From: Deltaproteobacteria bacterium
Lineage (GTDB): Bacteria; Desulfobacterota; Desulfobacteria; Desulfobacterales; Desulfosarcinaceae
NCBI GenBank assembly: GCA_021824175.1
Contig: JAKALP010000022.1
Coordinates: 28,734-92,733, forward strand
Reading direction: 5' to 3'
DNA length: 64,000 nt
A program made the translations under genes and the position numbers. The notes under the pieces are model-generated. The model did not search any database. It saw nothing but the letters and a program-made list of their open reading frames with translations, and was not told the origin of the DNA. Positions within the stretch are counted from its first letter, which is position 1. Every line of letters starts with the position of its first letter. Shown here in pieces: positions 19,274 to 27,928 of this stretch.

Positions 19274-20209
19274 TTAGCTGAAGTCGGGAGCGGGAATGAA
19301 GTGTTTACCTCTCTTAAGATGCAAGAAAAGATTGACACCCTCCGGCTCCTTACCTACCCGAATATCCTCCCGTGCAAATTTTATTTCTTCTCCAAATGAT
19401 ATAAGTTGTTCTGGAGTACGGTGCCGCAATCTCCAGTTACCCATAATTTCCATATATGCCTGTGTTGGATTTTGAGTGGAAAAATTGCCGATGACAATCT
19501 CTCCTTCATCTTCTAAAAGCGGTAAAACGCGATTCATGAGATAGAGGAATTTTTGGTCATTCAAGTAGTCGAATAATCCGGACGACCAAATTAACCGGTA
19601 TTTTTTCTCGGACGTAAAATCAAAGGCATTGGTGTGTAAAAAATTAACACGGTTCAGATAATCCTTACAGATATTTTTCGCATATGAAATCGCAAGCGGA
19701 TCAAATTCCACATTGTCAAACATGATTCGCTGATCATTTTTTTCGCTCAGGTATTCGAACAGATCTCGACAGGGGCCGCTGGCAATATTCAAAACGTTAA
19801 TGGTCTCGGATCGTTTTTCTAACATCGCTAATTTTTTGCATAATTCAATAAAATAGTGCTTCCGATTCCGGACGGCGATGGGAGCCTTTTGCAGTTGAAA
19901 ATAAAGATCCCATTTTCTTAAATCCGGATTTTTCGAGGTATGTTTGAGATAAATCTTATCTAAAATTTCATAGTCACCAGGATATCCATGTGGTTTTTCC
20001 AATGCAAATCCCTGGAGCGTCAGAATAGAGAGAGCCTCGCCGAAGCAGCTTCGCAATGTATCCAAATCGGATTTCGAAAGCGTTCCGTCACCAAGTTGTT
20101 GATGTATTTGAGCAATCCAGTTGGTGAATTCCCCATATTCGTGAGGTTCGGGGCCACCATTGGAAACCAGTTTGTTAATAAAATCGATGTGATGTTTTAA
20201 ATTCACCAT
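19274..20209 (-). CDS. PhcB-like SAM-dependent methyltransferase
   Basis: 311 residues. Class I methyltransferase: SAM-binding strand VLNIASGPCRDLFEYL (about 141-156), acidic residue in DNVEFDPLAISYA, and motif IWSSGLFDYLND. The N-terminal third has the GYPGDYEILDKIY motif found in proteins annotated as 3-hydroxypalmitic acid methyl ester synthases (PhcB of Ralstonia). In that system PhcB makes a fatty acid methyl ester signal and the next gene encodes the sensor kinase PhcS; here too a multi-TM kinase follows. The enzyme match is fair, the signalling role is inferred from gene order. The start ATG is the first in the frame. Confidence 0.7.
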   Translation of the reverse strand: MVNLKHHIDFINKLVSNGGPEPHEYGEFTNWIAQIHQQLGDGTLSKSDLDTLRSCFGEALSILTLQGFALEKPHGYPGDYEILDKIYLKHTSKNPDLRKWDLYFQLQKAPIAVRNRKHYFIELCKKLAMLEKRSETINVLNIASGPCRDLFEYLSEKNDQRIMFDNVEFDPLAISYAKNICKDYLNRVNFLHTNAFDFTSEKKYRLIWSSGLFDYLNDQKFLYLMNRVLPLLEDEGEIVIGNFSTQNPTQAYMEIMGNWRLRHRTPEQLISFGEEIKFAREDIRVGKEPEGVNLFLHLKRGKHFIPAPDFS

Positions 20210-20410
20210 AGATCCGACTCAGCTGCTATCGCGGTTTCTAAGTAATGAGAATTTTCAATTGACGTTTGTTTGGGCGGTTTATCCATGCATTCGTGTTTCA
20301 AATTCTCACACTATGATGGTTGGAGTGGTTTCGTTGTACTCTTGGGCATTCAAGGCAATTTTGTAATCTGTTTACATTATATCAGAAATATTCTGGTTTT
20401 TACAGTAAAT

Positions 20411-20439
20411 TTGACAAATTAAATGCCTTGGTGTTATTT
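20411..20439 (+). promoter_or_regulatory. Candidate sigma70 promoter
   Basis: TTGACA (20411-20416), 17-base spacer, TTATTT (20434-20439) in an AT-rich gap, 65 bases before a small ORF with a good RBS. The -35 box is perfect, the -10 poor. Confidence 0.4.
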
Positions 20440-20503
20440 TTTTTAAGTATAAGAAGGTATAAGATTTTAAAAATCATAATAACAATGGGTTAAGAGGGGT
20501 CTT

Positions 20504-20656
20504 ATGGGAAAAAAACTGAGAGACGCTCTGAAAAAGATCGAAGGGATAAAAGTAATAAGCGAGCGGAGCATTTTATCAATTTTTTTATTTCGGAAAAGGA
20601 CGAAAAACGCAAAGACGGCGACCGCCGAAAATCCAAAAAGTCATAAAGTAAAGTGA
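20504..20656 (+). CDS. Possible 50-residue basic small protein
   Basis: ATG preceded by AGAGGGG at suitable spacing and by the promoter at 20411. The product starts MGKKLRDALKKIEGIKV and is rich in Lys/Arg. A shift of frame near 20570 would give an alternative tail EKDEKRKDGDRRKSKKS, which resembles the charged ends of some PilZ or regulator proteins, so it could also be a frameshifted remnant. No family recognised. The rest of the 20210-21158 gap holds no other gene that I can see. Confidence 0.3.
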   Translation: MGKKLRDALKKIEGIKVISERSILSIFLFRKRTKNAKTATAENPKSHKVK

Positions 20657-21065
20657 TGGGAATTTGCATTTTTTAAATGTTTTGCCCGGCCTCAATCACT
20701 TAGACCGTTGAAGCACTTGGTTAAGCTCTACGCTGATGAGTTTTTTGGGAGAGTAAAAAGCGGGAGAGCTAACCAGTCTCCTTTATTATTTGTAACTGGC
20801 CCCCTTTGATCGAACCCTATCCCCTATTTTACATTGTTGAAGGTTCAACACCATAGTTCTGACCTGCAGCAGAAAGCGGGCGCCTTCCTGGCTCCAGCGC
20901 ATCGGCCGCATTTTAATGATGCGCAGCCTCCAATCTGGTTGATAGTTCATTCAACAAAGCCAGTGAAAATCGGCTAATTGAGAGAACCGGAAATTAAAAT
21001 CATTCGAAATTGACTACAAGCGATCTCAAAAAATAAAGATTTTGGGCCAAAATCGCAGCGGAGGT

Positions 21066-21112
21066 AAATTTTAAACCGCAGGCATACTGATATATATCGA
21101 GGATTAAAATTT
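21066..21112. repeat. AT-rich palindromic dispersed repeat, copy 1
   Basis: Arms AAATTTTAA (21066-21074) and TTAAAATTT (21104-21112) around CCGCAGGCATAC...TCGAGGA. The same element in reverse orientation lies at 56462-56510; both share the GGAGG flank on one side and GCCCAA-GC-GAA on the other. It sits 47 bases beyond the stop of the sigma54 regulator gene, in a position to act as a 3' stem. Confidence 0.75.
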
Positions 21113-21158
21113 TCGCCCAATGCTGAACTCGGCCTAAATAGCCGTTTGTGGATGGTTA

Positions 21159-23936
21159 CTATCGGATGCCCAGGCTTTTCATCCGGTGATACAAGCTGGT
21201 GCGCTTGATGCCCAGGATTTTGGCGGCGCCGTCTTCGCCGGCGATCTTGCCCTGGGTCTTTTTCAGAACATGCTCGATATAGCGCCGCTGCACTTCATCG
21301 AGGGTCGGCAGGTCTGAGAATGGATCGGTGCTGCGCTGCGGGCCGGCGGCCGGCAGGTTAAGCTCCAGGCGATCGCCGGTGGACAGCAGCACGCTGCGCT
21401 CCATGACGTTTTCCAATTCACGCACATTGCCCGGCCATCCATAGACCGGCAGCAGGGCTTCGGCCTCGGGGCTCAAAGCCAGGCCGGGCCGATGGTGGCG
21501 CATGCTGAAGCGCTTGAGGAAGTAATGGGCCAACCGGCGAATATCGTCTTTTCTTTCCCGCAGAGGCGGCACTAGGATCGGAATCACATTGAGCCGGTAG
21601 TATAGATCTTCACGGAAGCGGCCGGCCGCCACTTCCTTGGCCAGATCACGGTTGGTGGCGGCAATCAGGCGAAAGTCGGTGAAGTTCGGCGTGGTGCCAC
21701 CCACCCGCACACTGGTCTTCTCCTGCAGCGCTCGCAGCAGTTTAACCTGGATCGACTTGGGAATCTCTCCCACTTCATCGATAAACAGGGTCCCGCGATG
21801 GGCCAGTTCCAGGCGCCCCTTTTTGCGGCGGTCCGCTCCGGTAAAGGCGCCTTTTTCATGGCCAAAGAGCTCGCTCTCCACCAGCCCTTCGGGAATGGCG
21901 GTGGGATCGACAATCACCAGGGGCATCTCCCGGCGGTTGCTCATTTGATGAATTCTTCGTGCCACCAGCTCCTTGCCCACGCCGGTTTCGCCAAGAACCA
22001 GCACCGTGCTGTCGGTGGCCGCGACCTGGTGGACCTGAGCCAGCATGCGCTTAATCGAGTCGCTCTCGCCCACAATTTCGACCGCCTCCCCTTCCTGGGA
22101 GGTGCTGGCCTGCTCCAAGGTGAGTTTGGCCTGACCTTGCGCCAACCGCCAGGCATGCTCAATAAAATTGCTCAAGGCACGCACCAGCTGATCGAGCTGG
22201 GCCTCATCCAAAAAATTGAAACAGTCCGTGACGTAGGCATTGTCGTGGTACAGAACGCCGCGCGTGGCGCCGTCCACTTGAAAAGGAAGACAAAGGATCG
22301 CCTTTTCGCGGTAAGGCAGATGATTCTTGGCCGTCTTGTGGATCATGCGGGGCCGGCATTGGCGAAAGACTTCAAAGACCAGAGATAGATTGGATCGAAA
22401 GGCGTTGGAGAATACTTCCGATTCGGTCAGGTTGCAGGTCGCGCGCAAGTTGGGCCCGGCTTTGGCCGACGCATCGGGAAACCAGAAGATGGCGCCCCGC
22501 TCCGCGCCGAAATAGCGATTGGTGGCCTGGACCAGACGGACCAGCAGCCTTTCCGGCGCAGTGCCGGGCATGAGCTCCTGGATGATATCCATGAAGCGGA
22601 CCAGAAAGGACCCGCTGTCAACTGGGGCCGGCTCCGCGGCCGCATCATCCGCCACCAGGAGACGAAGATCATCCGGGAAAAAGGTATCGCCGTAACCGGC
22701 CAGATCTTTCCAGGCCTTGCGGGCCTGCCGCTGGGCTTCGGTCCGGTTCTCTTCGCGCAGATAGACCCGCGCCAGGGCAAAGCGGGTTTTGGCCAACTGC
22801 ACCGGCGTTCCCGATTGCTTCAGGTAGTTTTTGCTCTCTTCCAGATCTTTGCGGACGGTCTCCGGGCGCGTGCCGAAGGCCAGGCGCTGTTCGGCCAGCA
22901 GACGCAGCAGAACCGCCTTGAGATGGATGTTGGGTTCCTGGGTGATGCGCAAAATCTCATGCTGCAGCTCTTTATCCGAGTAGATGCGCAAGCCGGATTT
23001 ATAGAGTTCAAAACCCAGTTCCAGGAACATGGGGGAGGCATATTGCCGCACCAGCCCGGCGGCGGCACCCTCCCGCACTGCCAGCGTAATATACTTATGG
23101 CACTCTTGCAGCCGGCCTTCGGCAAAATGGTAGCAGGCCAGGCCGCCCCGGGCGAAGTAAAGCGCCAGTGAATTACGGGTGTTTTCCGCTTCCACGATTG
23201 CGCCGGAGAGATGAATGGCCGCTTCCTTATACTTCTTGATCTCCACCAAAACAATGCCCAACACGGCCCGAGTAGTGGCGGCCAGGGCCAGGTCGCCGCG
23301 TTCAATCAAAATCCGCCGGTAGTAATCCAGGGTCCCGATGGCCCGGTGAAACTGCCCCAGATAGGCCGCGCAGTATCCCAGCCACATGGGCGCGGAGGGA
23401 TTGATCACCCGCATGCCTTTGTTGGTTTCAAAGCTCTCCACGGCGGTTTCAAAATAGGCGATGGCCTGTCTGAACCGGCCGTGCAGATGGTGGTAGAGAC
23501 CGATAAACTCTGCCGCCTGGGCCTGGATATCTTCATCGCCCAGGGCCTCGACCTCGGCCTTGCCCTCTTCAAAGGCCGGAATCGCTTTTTCGCGCTGATT
23601 GGAAAAGTAGTAATGCCGGCCCAGATGCAGCTTGATCATGGCCTTGGAGCGCAGATCGCCGATCTGCTCAGCGGCCTTGAGGCCGGCTTGCAAAAAGGGA
23701 ATGGTCTCCTTGAACCCCTTGCCGAGAATGAAGTTCAGTTTGGAGAGTTCCAAGGTCGCGGAGACCAACACCGCGCCGGTTTCCGAGGTGGCGCCGTTGG
23801 CGGACAGACGCTGAACCGTATTGTAGAAGTGGTTGCGGGCCGACTCCCGGTCCGCTTTTTCAAGGGCCTTGCGGGCCAGATCCACTTCCAGACGGGCCGC
23901 TTCCTGGTCGTGTTCGAAGGTGGGATGGTCGGGCAT
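21159..23936 (-). CDS. Sigma54-dependent activator with TPR and GAF input domains
   Basis: 925 residues, ATG with AGGAG 7 bases upstream. About 1-420 is a tetratricopeptide-like helical array; 450-600 a GAF-type sensory domain. The AAA+ core has Walker A GETGVGKE (near 650), ESELFGHEKGAFTGA (near 696, the sigma54-contact loop), Walker B TLFIDEVGEIP and an RNVRELEN-type end (GWPGNVRELEN). The C-terminal Fis-type helix-turn-helix (880-925) reads GAAKILGIKRTSLYHRMKSL. It activates transcription by sigma54 polymerase. Divergent to the acyl-CoA gene cluster, whose leader contains a -24/-12-like site, it is the likely switch of that cluster; no receiver domain, so the signal is probably a ligand. 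Confidence 0.93.
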   Translation of the reverse strand: MPDHPTFEHDQEAARLEVDLARKALEKADRESARNHFYNTVQRLSANGATSETGAVLVSATLELSKLNFILGKGFKETIPFLQAGLKAAEQIGDLRSKAMIKLHLGRHYYFSNQREKAIPAFEEGKAEVEALGDEDIQAQAAEFIGLYHHLHGRFRQAIAYFETAVESFETNKGMRVINPSAPMWLGYCAAYLGQFHRAIGTLDYYRRILIERGDLALAATTRAVLGIVLVEIKKYKEAAIHLSGAIVEAENTRNSLALYFARGGLACYHFAEGRLQECHKYITLAVREGAAAGLVRQYASPMFLELGFELYKSGLRIYSDKELQHEILRITQEPNIHLKAVLLRLLAEQRLAFGTRPETVRKDLEESKNYLKQSGTPVQLAKTRFALARVYLREENRTEAQRQARKAWKDLAGYGDTFFPDDLRLLVADDAAAEPAPVDSGSFLVRFMDIIQELMPGTAPERLLVRLVQATNRYFGAERGAIFWFPDASAKAGPNLRATCNLTESEVFSNAFRSNLSLVFEVFRQCRPRMIHKTAKNHLPYREKAILCLPFQVDGATRGVLYHDNAYVTDCFNFLDEAQLDQLVRALSNFIEHAWRLAQGQAKLTLEQASTSQEGEAVEIVGESDSIKRMLAQVHQVAATDSTVLVLGETGVGKELVARRIHQMSNRREMPLVIVDPTAIPEGLVESELFGHEKGAFTGADRRKKGRLELAHRGTLFIDEVGEIPKSIQVKLLRALQEKTSVRVGGTTPNFTDFRLIAATNRDLAKEVAAGRFREDLYYRLNVIPILVPPLRERKDDIRRLAHYFLKRFSMRHHRPGLALSPEAEALLPVYGWPGNVRELENVMERSVLLSTGDRLELNLPAAGPQRSTDPFSDLPTLDEVQRRYIEHVLKKTQGKIAGEDGAAKILGIKRTSLYHRMKSLGIR

Positions 23937-23987
23937 GCAGATCTCCTGTTCGACGTATTAGGGCATTTTGCTTTCGGCGCTACCGCG

Positions 23988-24184
23988 TTGATTCTTTGAT
24001 TCGTTGATTGGTTGATTCGTATCCTGCCCTAGTAGGTCGCAATAACGGTCCATCAACGCGACACCGGAAGCTGCAATGCCGTTGCGTTGATGGTGCTTAA
24101 GGCGACCCACATCCCGATATCCTATGTAATTTGAGGTCTATCCGCACCAATCAACCAATCAACGAATCAATCAATCAACGATTC
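23988..24184. repeat. Large nested inverted repeat in divergent intergenic region
   Basis: Outer arms of about 32 nt (23988-24019 and 24148-24184) made of TTGATT/AATCAA units, inner arms GGTCGC/GCGACC (24035-24040, 24102-24107) and CCATCAACGC/GCGTTGATGG (24050-24059, 24084-24093). It lies between the activator start and the thiolase operon promoter, where an activator's upstream binding sites would be expected. It may equally be one of the spacer-type inverted repeats of this genome. The rest of the 23937-24643 gap has no gene. Confidence 0.65.
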
Positions 24185-24377
24185 CGGCCTGCGTACAACC
24201 CCAGTTGTTGGAGATTATCGGGCAAATGCTTAGCCCTCACATTGAATAGAGCCTGCCCCAGCCAAGAAGTCAATCAAAATGTCCGTATTTGGTCATGATG
24301 GTGTCCATATAATGACATATCGAAATCTCTCATTCTTAATAACATTTAAATATCAATAAATTATGCATGGGCACGGC

Positions 24378-24394
24378 ACGGTATGTTTCTTGCT
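24378..24394 (+). promoter_or_regulatory. Candidate sigma54 (-24/-12) promoter of the acyl-CoA cluster
   Basis: ACGGTATGTTTCTTGCT has GG (24380-24381) and GC (24392-24393) exactly 10 bases apart with TT before GC and T after, the key -24/-12 features; the CAC of the -24 box is degenerate. A start near 24405 would leave an about 240-nt leader before the thiolase. The divergent sigma54 activator supports it. Confidence 0.45.
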
Positions 24395-24551
24395 CATTTA
24401 ATATGTCAGCACAATCAGAAAACCATATACGAAATTAGGCTTTACCGGAGTCGGTACAAAATCGCCTTCGAGCGTTTCGATTCCGATCCCGATTGAGAAT
24501 TTTAGAGAAGCAGAATCTCCTTAGATATCACCGAGCGTCCGGATAGGAGTT

Positions 24552-24573
24552 CCCTCTCCCCATGGGGAGAGGG
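24552..24573. repeat. 22-bp perfect palindrome in thiolase leader
   Basis: CCCTCTCCCC / GGGGAGAGGG around AT, followed by TTGGGGTGAGGGGG. It belongs to a CT/GA-rich element type widespread in proteobacterial intergenic DNA; a related piece lies at 56351-56383. In an mRNA from the site at 24405 it would form a stem 70 bases before the ATG. Confidence 0.6.
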
Positions 24574-24643
24574 TTGGGGTGAGGGGGAGATTCCTTAAAA
24601 ATAAATCAGTTTTTCTATATCCGAAAAGCACAAGGAGCTGACA

Positions 24644-25897
24644 ATGCGCGACGTATATGTCATTGGCGTGGGCATGACCCCATTTGGCAAGTACATGGAC
24701 AAGAACATGAAGGCGCTGGCCGCGGATGCGGTCAACCGGGCCCTGGCGCATGCCGGTATCACCAAGGAGCTGCTGCAGGTGGCCGTGGTGGGCAACGCCT
24801 ACCAAGGTTTGGTGACCGGCCAGGAGTCGATCCGGGGCCAGGTGGTGCTCAGGGCCATGCGCATCGGCAACATCCCCGTGACCAACGTGGAAAACGCTTG
24901 CTGCTCCTCGGCCACGGCCTTCCAGGTGGCCTGGATGGATATCGCCCTGGGACTGCATGATGTGGCCCTGGTGCTGGGCATGGAGAAGATGTACATGGAG
25001 GATCGCGAAAAGCGCCTCAAGCTCTTCTCTGCTTCCACCGACGTGGAGTTCGTTGAACGTCTGGTGCAAATGTTGAAAGCCGACGCCGAAAAGAAGCGCA
25101 AAGAAGCAGAAGCAAAGGGAGAAGTAAAGAAGGAAAAGAATAGTTCCGGCGGCAGCGCCTTCATGGACATCTACGCCATGGCCGCCCGCATGCACATGAA
25201 CAAATACGGCCTGACCCAGCGGCAATTGGCCGTAGTCAGCGCCAAGAACCACAACCACAGCGTTCACAACCCTTATGCCCAATATCGCACGCCGTACACG
25301 GTGGAAGAGGTCCTGGCCGCCCCGCCGGTGGCTTTCCCCCTGACCCGACCCATGTGTTCGCCGGTGGGCGATGGCGCCGCGGCGGTGATTCTGTGCTCCA
25401 AGGAGTATGTCAAGAAACTGGGGGCCTCCAAGCCGGTGAAGGTTTTGGCCACGGTTGTGGGCGGCGGCATGGATCGCAGTTTCAATGATCCGGACATCGG
25501 CGAACGCCTGGCCAAAATCGCTTATGAAAAGGCCGGCGTGGGGCCGCAAGATATTGACGTGGCCGAATTTCACGATGCCACGGCCTTTGGCGAGGTGGTC
25601 AATACCGAATCCCTGGGCTTCTGCCCCAAAGGCGAAGGTGGCATTTTTGCCGAACAGGGCCATTCCACCCTGGGCGGCAAGCTGCCCATCAATGTTTCGG
25701 GCGGGCTCGAATCCAAGGGCCATCCCGTGGGCGCCACGGGCGCGGGCCAGATCGCTGAGCTGGTGTGGCAACTGCGCGGGGAGGCCGAGGGCCGCCAGGT
25801 ACAAGGCGCGCGCATCGCCCTGGCGGAAAACGGCGGCGGCAATATCGGCATCGAAGAGGCGGCCATGGTCATCACGATTCTTCAGGCTGACTTTTAA
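24644..25897 (+). CDS. Thiolase of the SCP-x type
   Basis: 417 residues, AAGGAG 7 bases before ATG. Thiolases cleave or form C-C bonds between acyl-CoA units. Seen: nucleophile region VENACCSSAT (Cys86-Cys87), EFHDATAFGE with the active-site His, and GLESKGHPVGATGAGQ near the C-terminus. It has the spacing of the lipid-transfer/SCP-x thiolase subfamily rather than classic acetyl-CoA acetyltransferase. An unusual Lys/Glu-rich insert (about 147-168, KADAEKKRKEAEAK) interrupts the middle loop domain. No DUF35 partner follows. First gene of a probable operon with acyl-CoA dehydrogenase and acyl-CoA ligase. Confidence 0.9.
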   Translation: MRDVYVIGVGMTPFGKYMDKNMKALAADAVNRALAHAGITKELLQVAVVGNAYQGLVTGQESIRGQVVLRAMRIGNIPVTNVENACCSSATAFQVAWMDIALGLHDVALVLGMEKMYMEDREKRLKLFSASTDVEFVERLVQMLKADAEKKRKEAEAKGEVKKEKNSSGGSAFMDIYAMAARMHMNKYGLTQRQLAVVSAKNHNHSVHNPYAQYRTPYTVEEVLAAPPVAFPLTRPMCSPVGDGAAAVILCSKEYVKKLGASKPVKVLATVVGGGMDRSFNDPDIGERLAKIAYEKAGVGPQDIDVAEFHDATAFGEVVNTESLGFCPKGEGGIFAEQGHSTLGGKLPINVSGGLESKGHPVGATGAGQIAELVWQLRGEAEGRQVQGARIALAENGGGNIGIEEAAMVITILQADF

Positions 25898-25902
25898 ATA
25901 TT

Positions 25903-26125
25903 CGTTTGCCCGTTGGCCCGTTTGCCCGTTGGTCATAGCAGAACCGAAAAGATGTTGCGCGAATCGAGTTTTGAGCAAAGAATCTAAAAATAGATCCAAA
26001 CTTCCAACGGGCTGATAACTAAACAGACCAACTGACAAACGAGTAACGAGCAAACGGGCAACGGGCAAACGGGCAACGAGCAAACGGGCCCACGGGCTAA
26101 CGGGCCAACGGGCAACGCCCAAACG
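25903..26125. repeat. Inverted repeat of GCCCGTT / AACGGGC units
   Basis: Left arm 25903-25932 is a run of GTTTGCCCGTTGGCCC units; right arm 26045-26125 is a longer run of the complementary CAAACGGGCAACGGGC units. Each unit is 7-9 nt and imperfect. It fills the gap between the thiolase stop and the RBS of the acyl-CoA dehydrogenase. The same unit type returns at 29529-29941. Confidence 0.8.
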
Positions 26126-26141
26126 AACAGGAGGAAGCAGC

Positions 26142-27653
26142 ATGATTTCAAGATCATTAAGAAATACTCTGATCAACCGAGAACCAAAATTTGACGACAT
26201 CGCATGCAGTCTTACCGCCACCGGCAAGCAACCCAAGGGGATCATCAAGGAAGCCAAGGAAGTCATCGCCCTGGCCCGGCGTTTCAACGACGAGGTGGCA
26301 CGGCCGCTGACCCTGAAACTCGACCGCAGGATGTACGAAGACCCCGACTACCTGGCCTGGGATTTTGTACGCGAAGCCAACAAATGGGGATTTTACTCCT
26401 TGTTCATCCCCAAACTTTTCGGCGGCAAGGGCCACAGTATATCGGTGATTGGTTATTTCATCGAAGAACTGGGCTCAGTATGTCTGGCCCTGGCCAACCT
26501 GGTCAATGTGCACTACCTGGGCTACGTCGGAGCACTCGCCACCTGGAACATGCGCCTGGCTGATCGCATCTCCAGGGATGTGGTGCGGGGGGAGAAGACC
26601 GGCGAGCCGTGCCTGGTCTCCTTTGCCATGACCGAGCCCGATGCCGGCACCGACTCCCAGAATGTGGAGTTCATGAACACCGGCTCCCTGCAATGTCAGG
26701 CCCGCAAGGTTGAAGGCGGCTATGTGGTCAACGGCGCCAAATGCTTCATCAGCTGCGGCCATCTCTCCACCTGGCATGCCCTGTTCGCCTATACCGATGT
26801 CAAGAAGGGGGCCGAGAACATGGTGGTACTGGCCGTCAAGAACGGCGCCAAGGGCTTTTCCTTCGGTAAAAAGGAGAAGAAGATGGGGCAGAAGGCCTGC
26901 CCGGCAAGTGAGCTGGTGTTCAACGAATGCTTTATTCCCGACGACCAGGTGCTGCTCGATAAACGTCACACAGCCAGACTGGCCAAAGGCCCGCGCAAGA
27001 TCACCGAAGAGATCCTGGCCTATATCTGGGCTGCCTCGCGCACGGGGGTGGGGGCATTTGGCGTGGGTGCGGCCCGGGGCGCCTTCGAGCAAGCCCTGCA
27101 GTTTGCTTCGAAGACCAAAATTGACGACCGACTCCTGATCAACCACGAATGGTGCCAAAGCATGTTGGCCCAGATGTATTCAAACGTCTCTGTGGGACGC
27201 ATTGCCTACATGGAGGCCGCCTATGCCAACGGTCTCTATGGCATCTATAAGATGCTGAATACCAAACCTATGTACTATCTGACCAAATACACACCTCGGT
27301 TCATCATCGATCTCTTCTACCCGCCCTTTTTAAAGTTGTCGCTGGCGACATGGCTGTTTCAGAAAATCAATTTCGATTTTCTGGCGGATGACGCCATGGA
27401 CCGCACCGACGGCTGGGGTTCCCTGGCCAAGGCGGTGTGCACGGACGCCGGCATCAACAACTGCCACCTGGCCCTGGAGCTCATGGGCAACGCCGGTTTG
27501 CGCCATGACCATGGAGCGGAGAAGATGCTGCGCGACTCCAAATTGCTTCAGATCTACGAAGGCACCAATCAGGTCAACCGGGTTAATGTGTTCAAGCGGC
27601 TCGTGGCGCGCGCCTGTCCGGACGCCGAATATTTCACGCTGGCGGCTAACTAA
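26142..27653 (+). CDS. Acyl-CoA dehydrogenase family protein
   Basis: 503 residues, AGGAGG before ATG. FAD enzyme that oxidises an acyl-CoA to the 2,3-enoyl-CoA, passing electrons to ETF. Seen: SFAMTEPDAGTDSQNVE (FAD/substrate loop, about 160-176), GAKCFISCGHLS, the middle beta domain, and the C-terminal helical domain with LMGNAGLRHDHGAEKMLRD and QIYEGTNQVNR, the usual FAD-binding end. About 100 residues longer than the typical 380-400: an N-terminal lead and an insertion around 365-415 (YYLTKYTPRFIIDLFYPPFL, hydrophobic) that may dock to a membrane or partner. Substrate unknown. Confidence 0.9.
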   Translation: MISRSLRNTLINREPKFDDIACSLTATGKQPKGIIKEAKEVIALARRFNDEVARPLTLKLDRRMYEDPDYLAWDFVREANKWGFYSLFIPKLFGGKGHSISVIGYFIEELGSVCLALANLVNVHYLGYVGALATWNMRLADRISRDVVRGEKTGEPCLVSFAMTEPDAGTDSQNVEFMNTGSLQCQARKVEGGYVVNGAKCFISCGHLSTWHALFAYTDVKKGAENMVVLAVKNGAKGFSFGKKEKKMGQKACPASELVFNECFIPDDQVLLDKRHTARLAKGPRKITEEILAYIWAASRTGVGAFGVGAARGAFEQALQFASKTKIDDRLLINHEWCQSMLAQMYSNVSVGRIAYMEAAYANGLYGIYKMLNTKPMYYLTKYTPRFIIDLFYPPFLKLSLATWLFQKINFDFLADDAMDRTDGWGSLAKAVCTDAGINNCHLALELMGNAGLRHDHGAEKMLRDSKLLQIYEGTNQVNRVNVFKRLVARACPDAEYFTLAAN

Positions 27654-27690
27654 GCACACACGGTCGTAATTGCCATGAAGTATTGTCTCA

Positions 27691-27875
27691 CCACAGGCAC
27701 AAAGGCACAAAGTTGCAGAGGCACAGAGAAGCAAAGGCGATGCAATTTATTCTTTTTAGTCTACGGTTGGCGGAGGTTCTGGCTTCGATGATTTTTCTAA
27801 TTGCAACATGCCATGAAAAACCGCTTCTATTTTGTTCTTAGTCCCTTTGTGCCTTTGCGCCTCTGTGCCTTGTAG
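27691..27875. repeat. Inverted repeat of cacaaaggcacaaag type
   Basis: Left arm 27691-27731 (CCACAGGCACAAAGGCACAAAG...), right arm 27843-27875 (CCCTTTGTGCCTTTGCGCC...). It fills the gap between the acyl-CoA dehydrogenase and the ligase genes. Same style as the other spacer repeats but different sequence. Confidence 0.75.
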
Positions 27876-27928
27876 TAGTAAAGCGATACGTTACCGAATT
27901 TATGCACTAGAGCACTAAGGAGGAAACC

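Noticed and set aside
23211..23999. 262-codon frame antisense to the sigma54 activator
   Set aside because: Shadow of the TPR-like part of the activator; no motif.
24521..26287. 588-codon open frame antisense to the thiolase gene
   Set aside because: It mirrors the GC-rich third positions of the thiolase frame, has no family-like sequence and runs through the palindromic leader and repeats. The plus-strand gene has RBS and all thiolase motifs.
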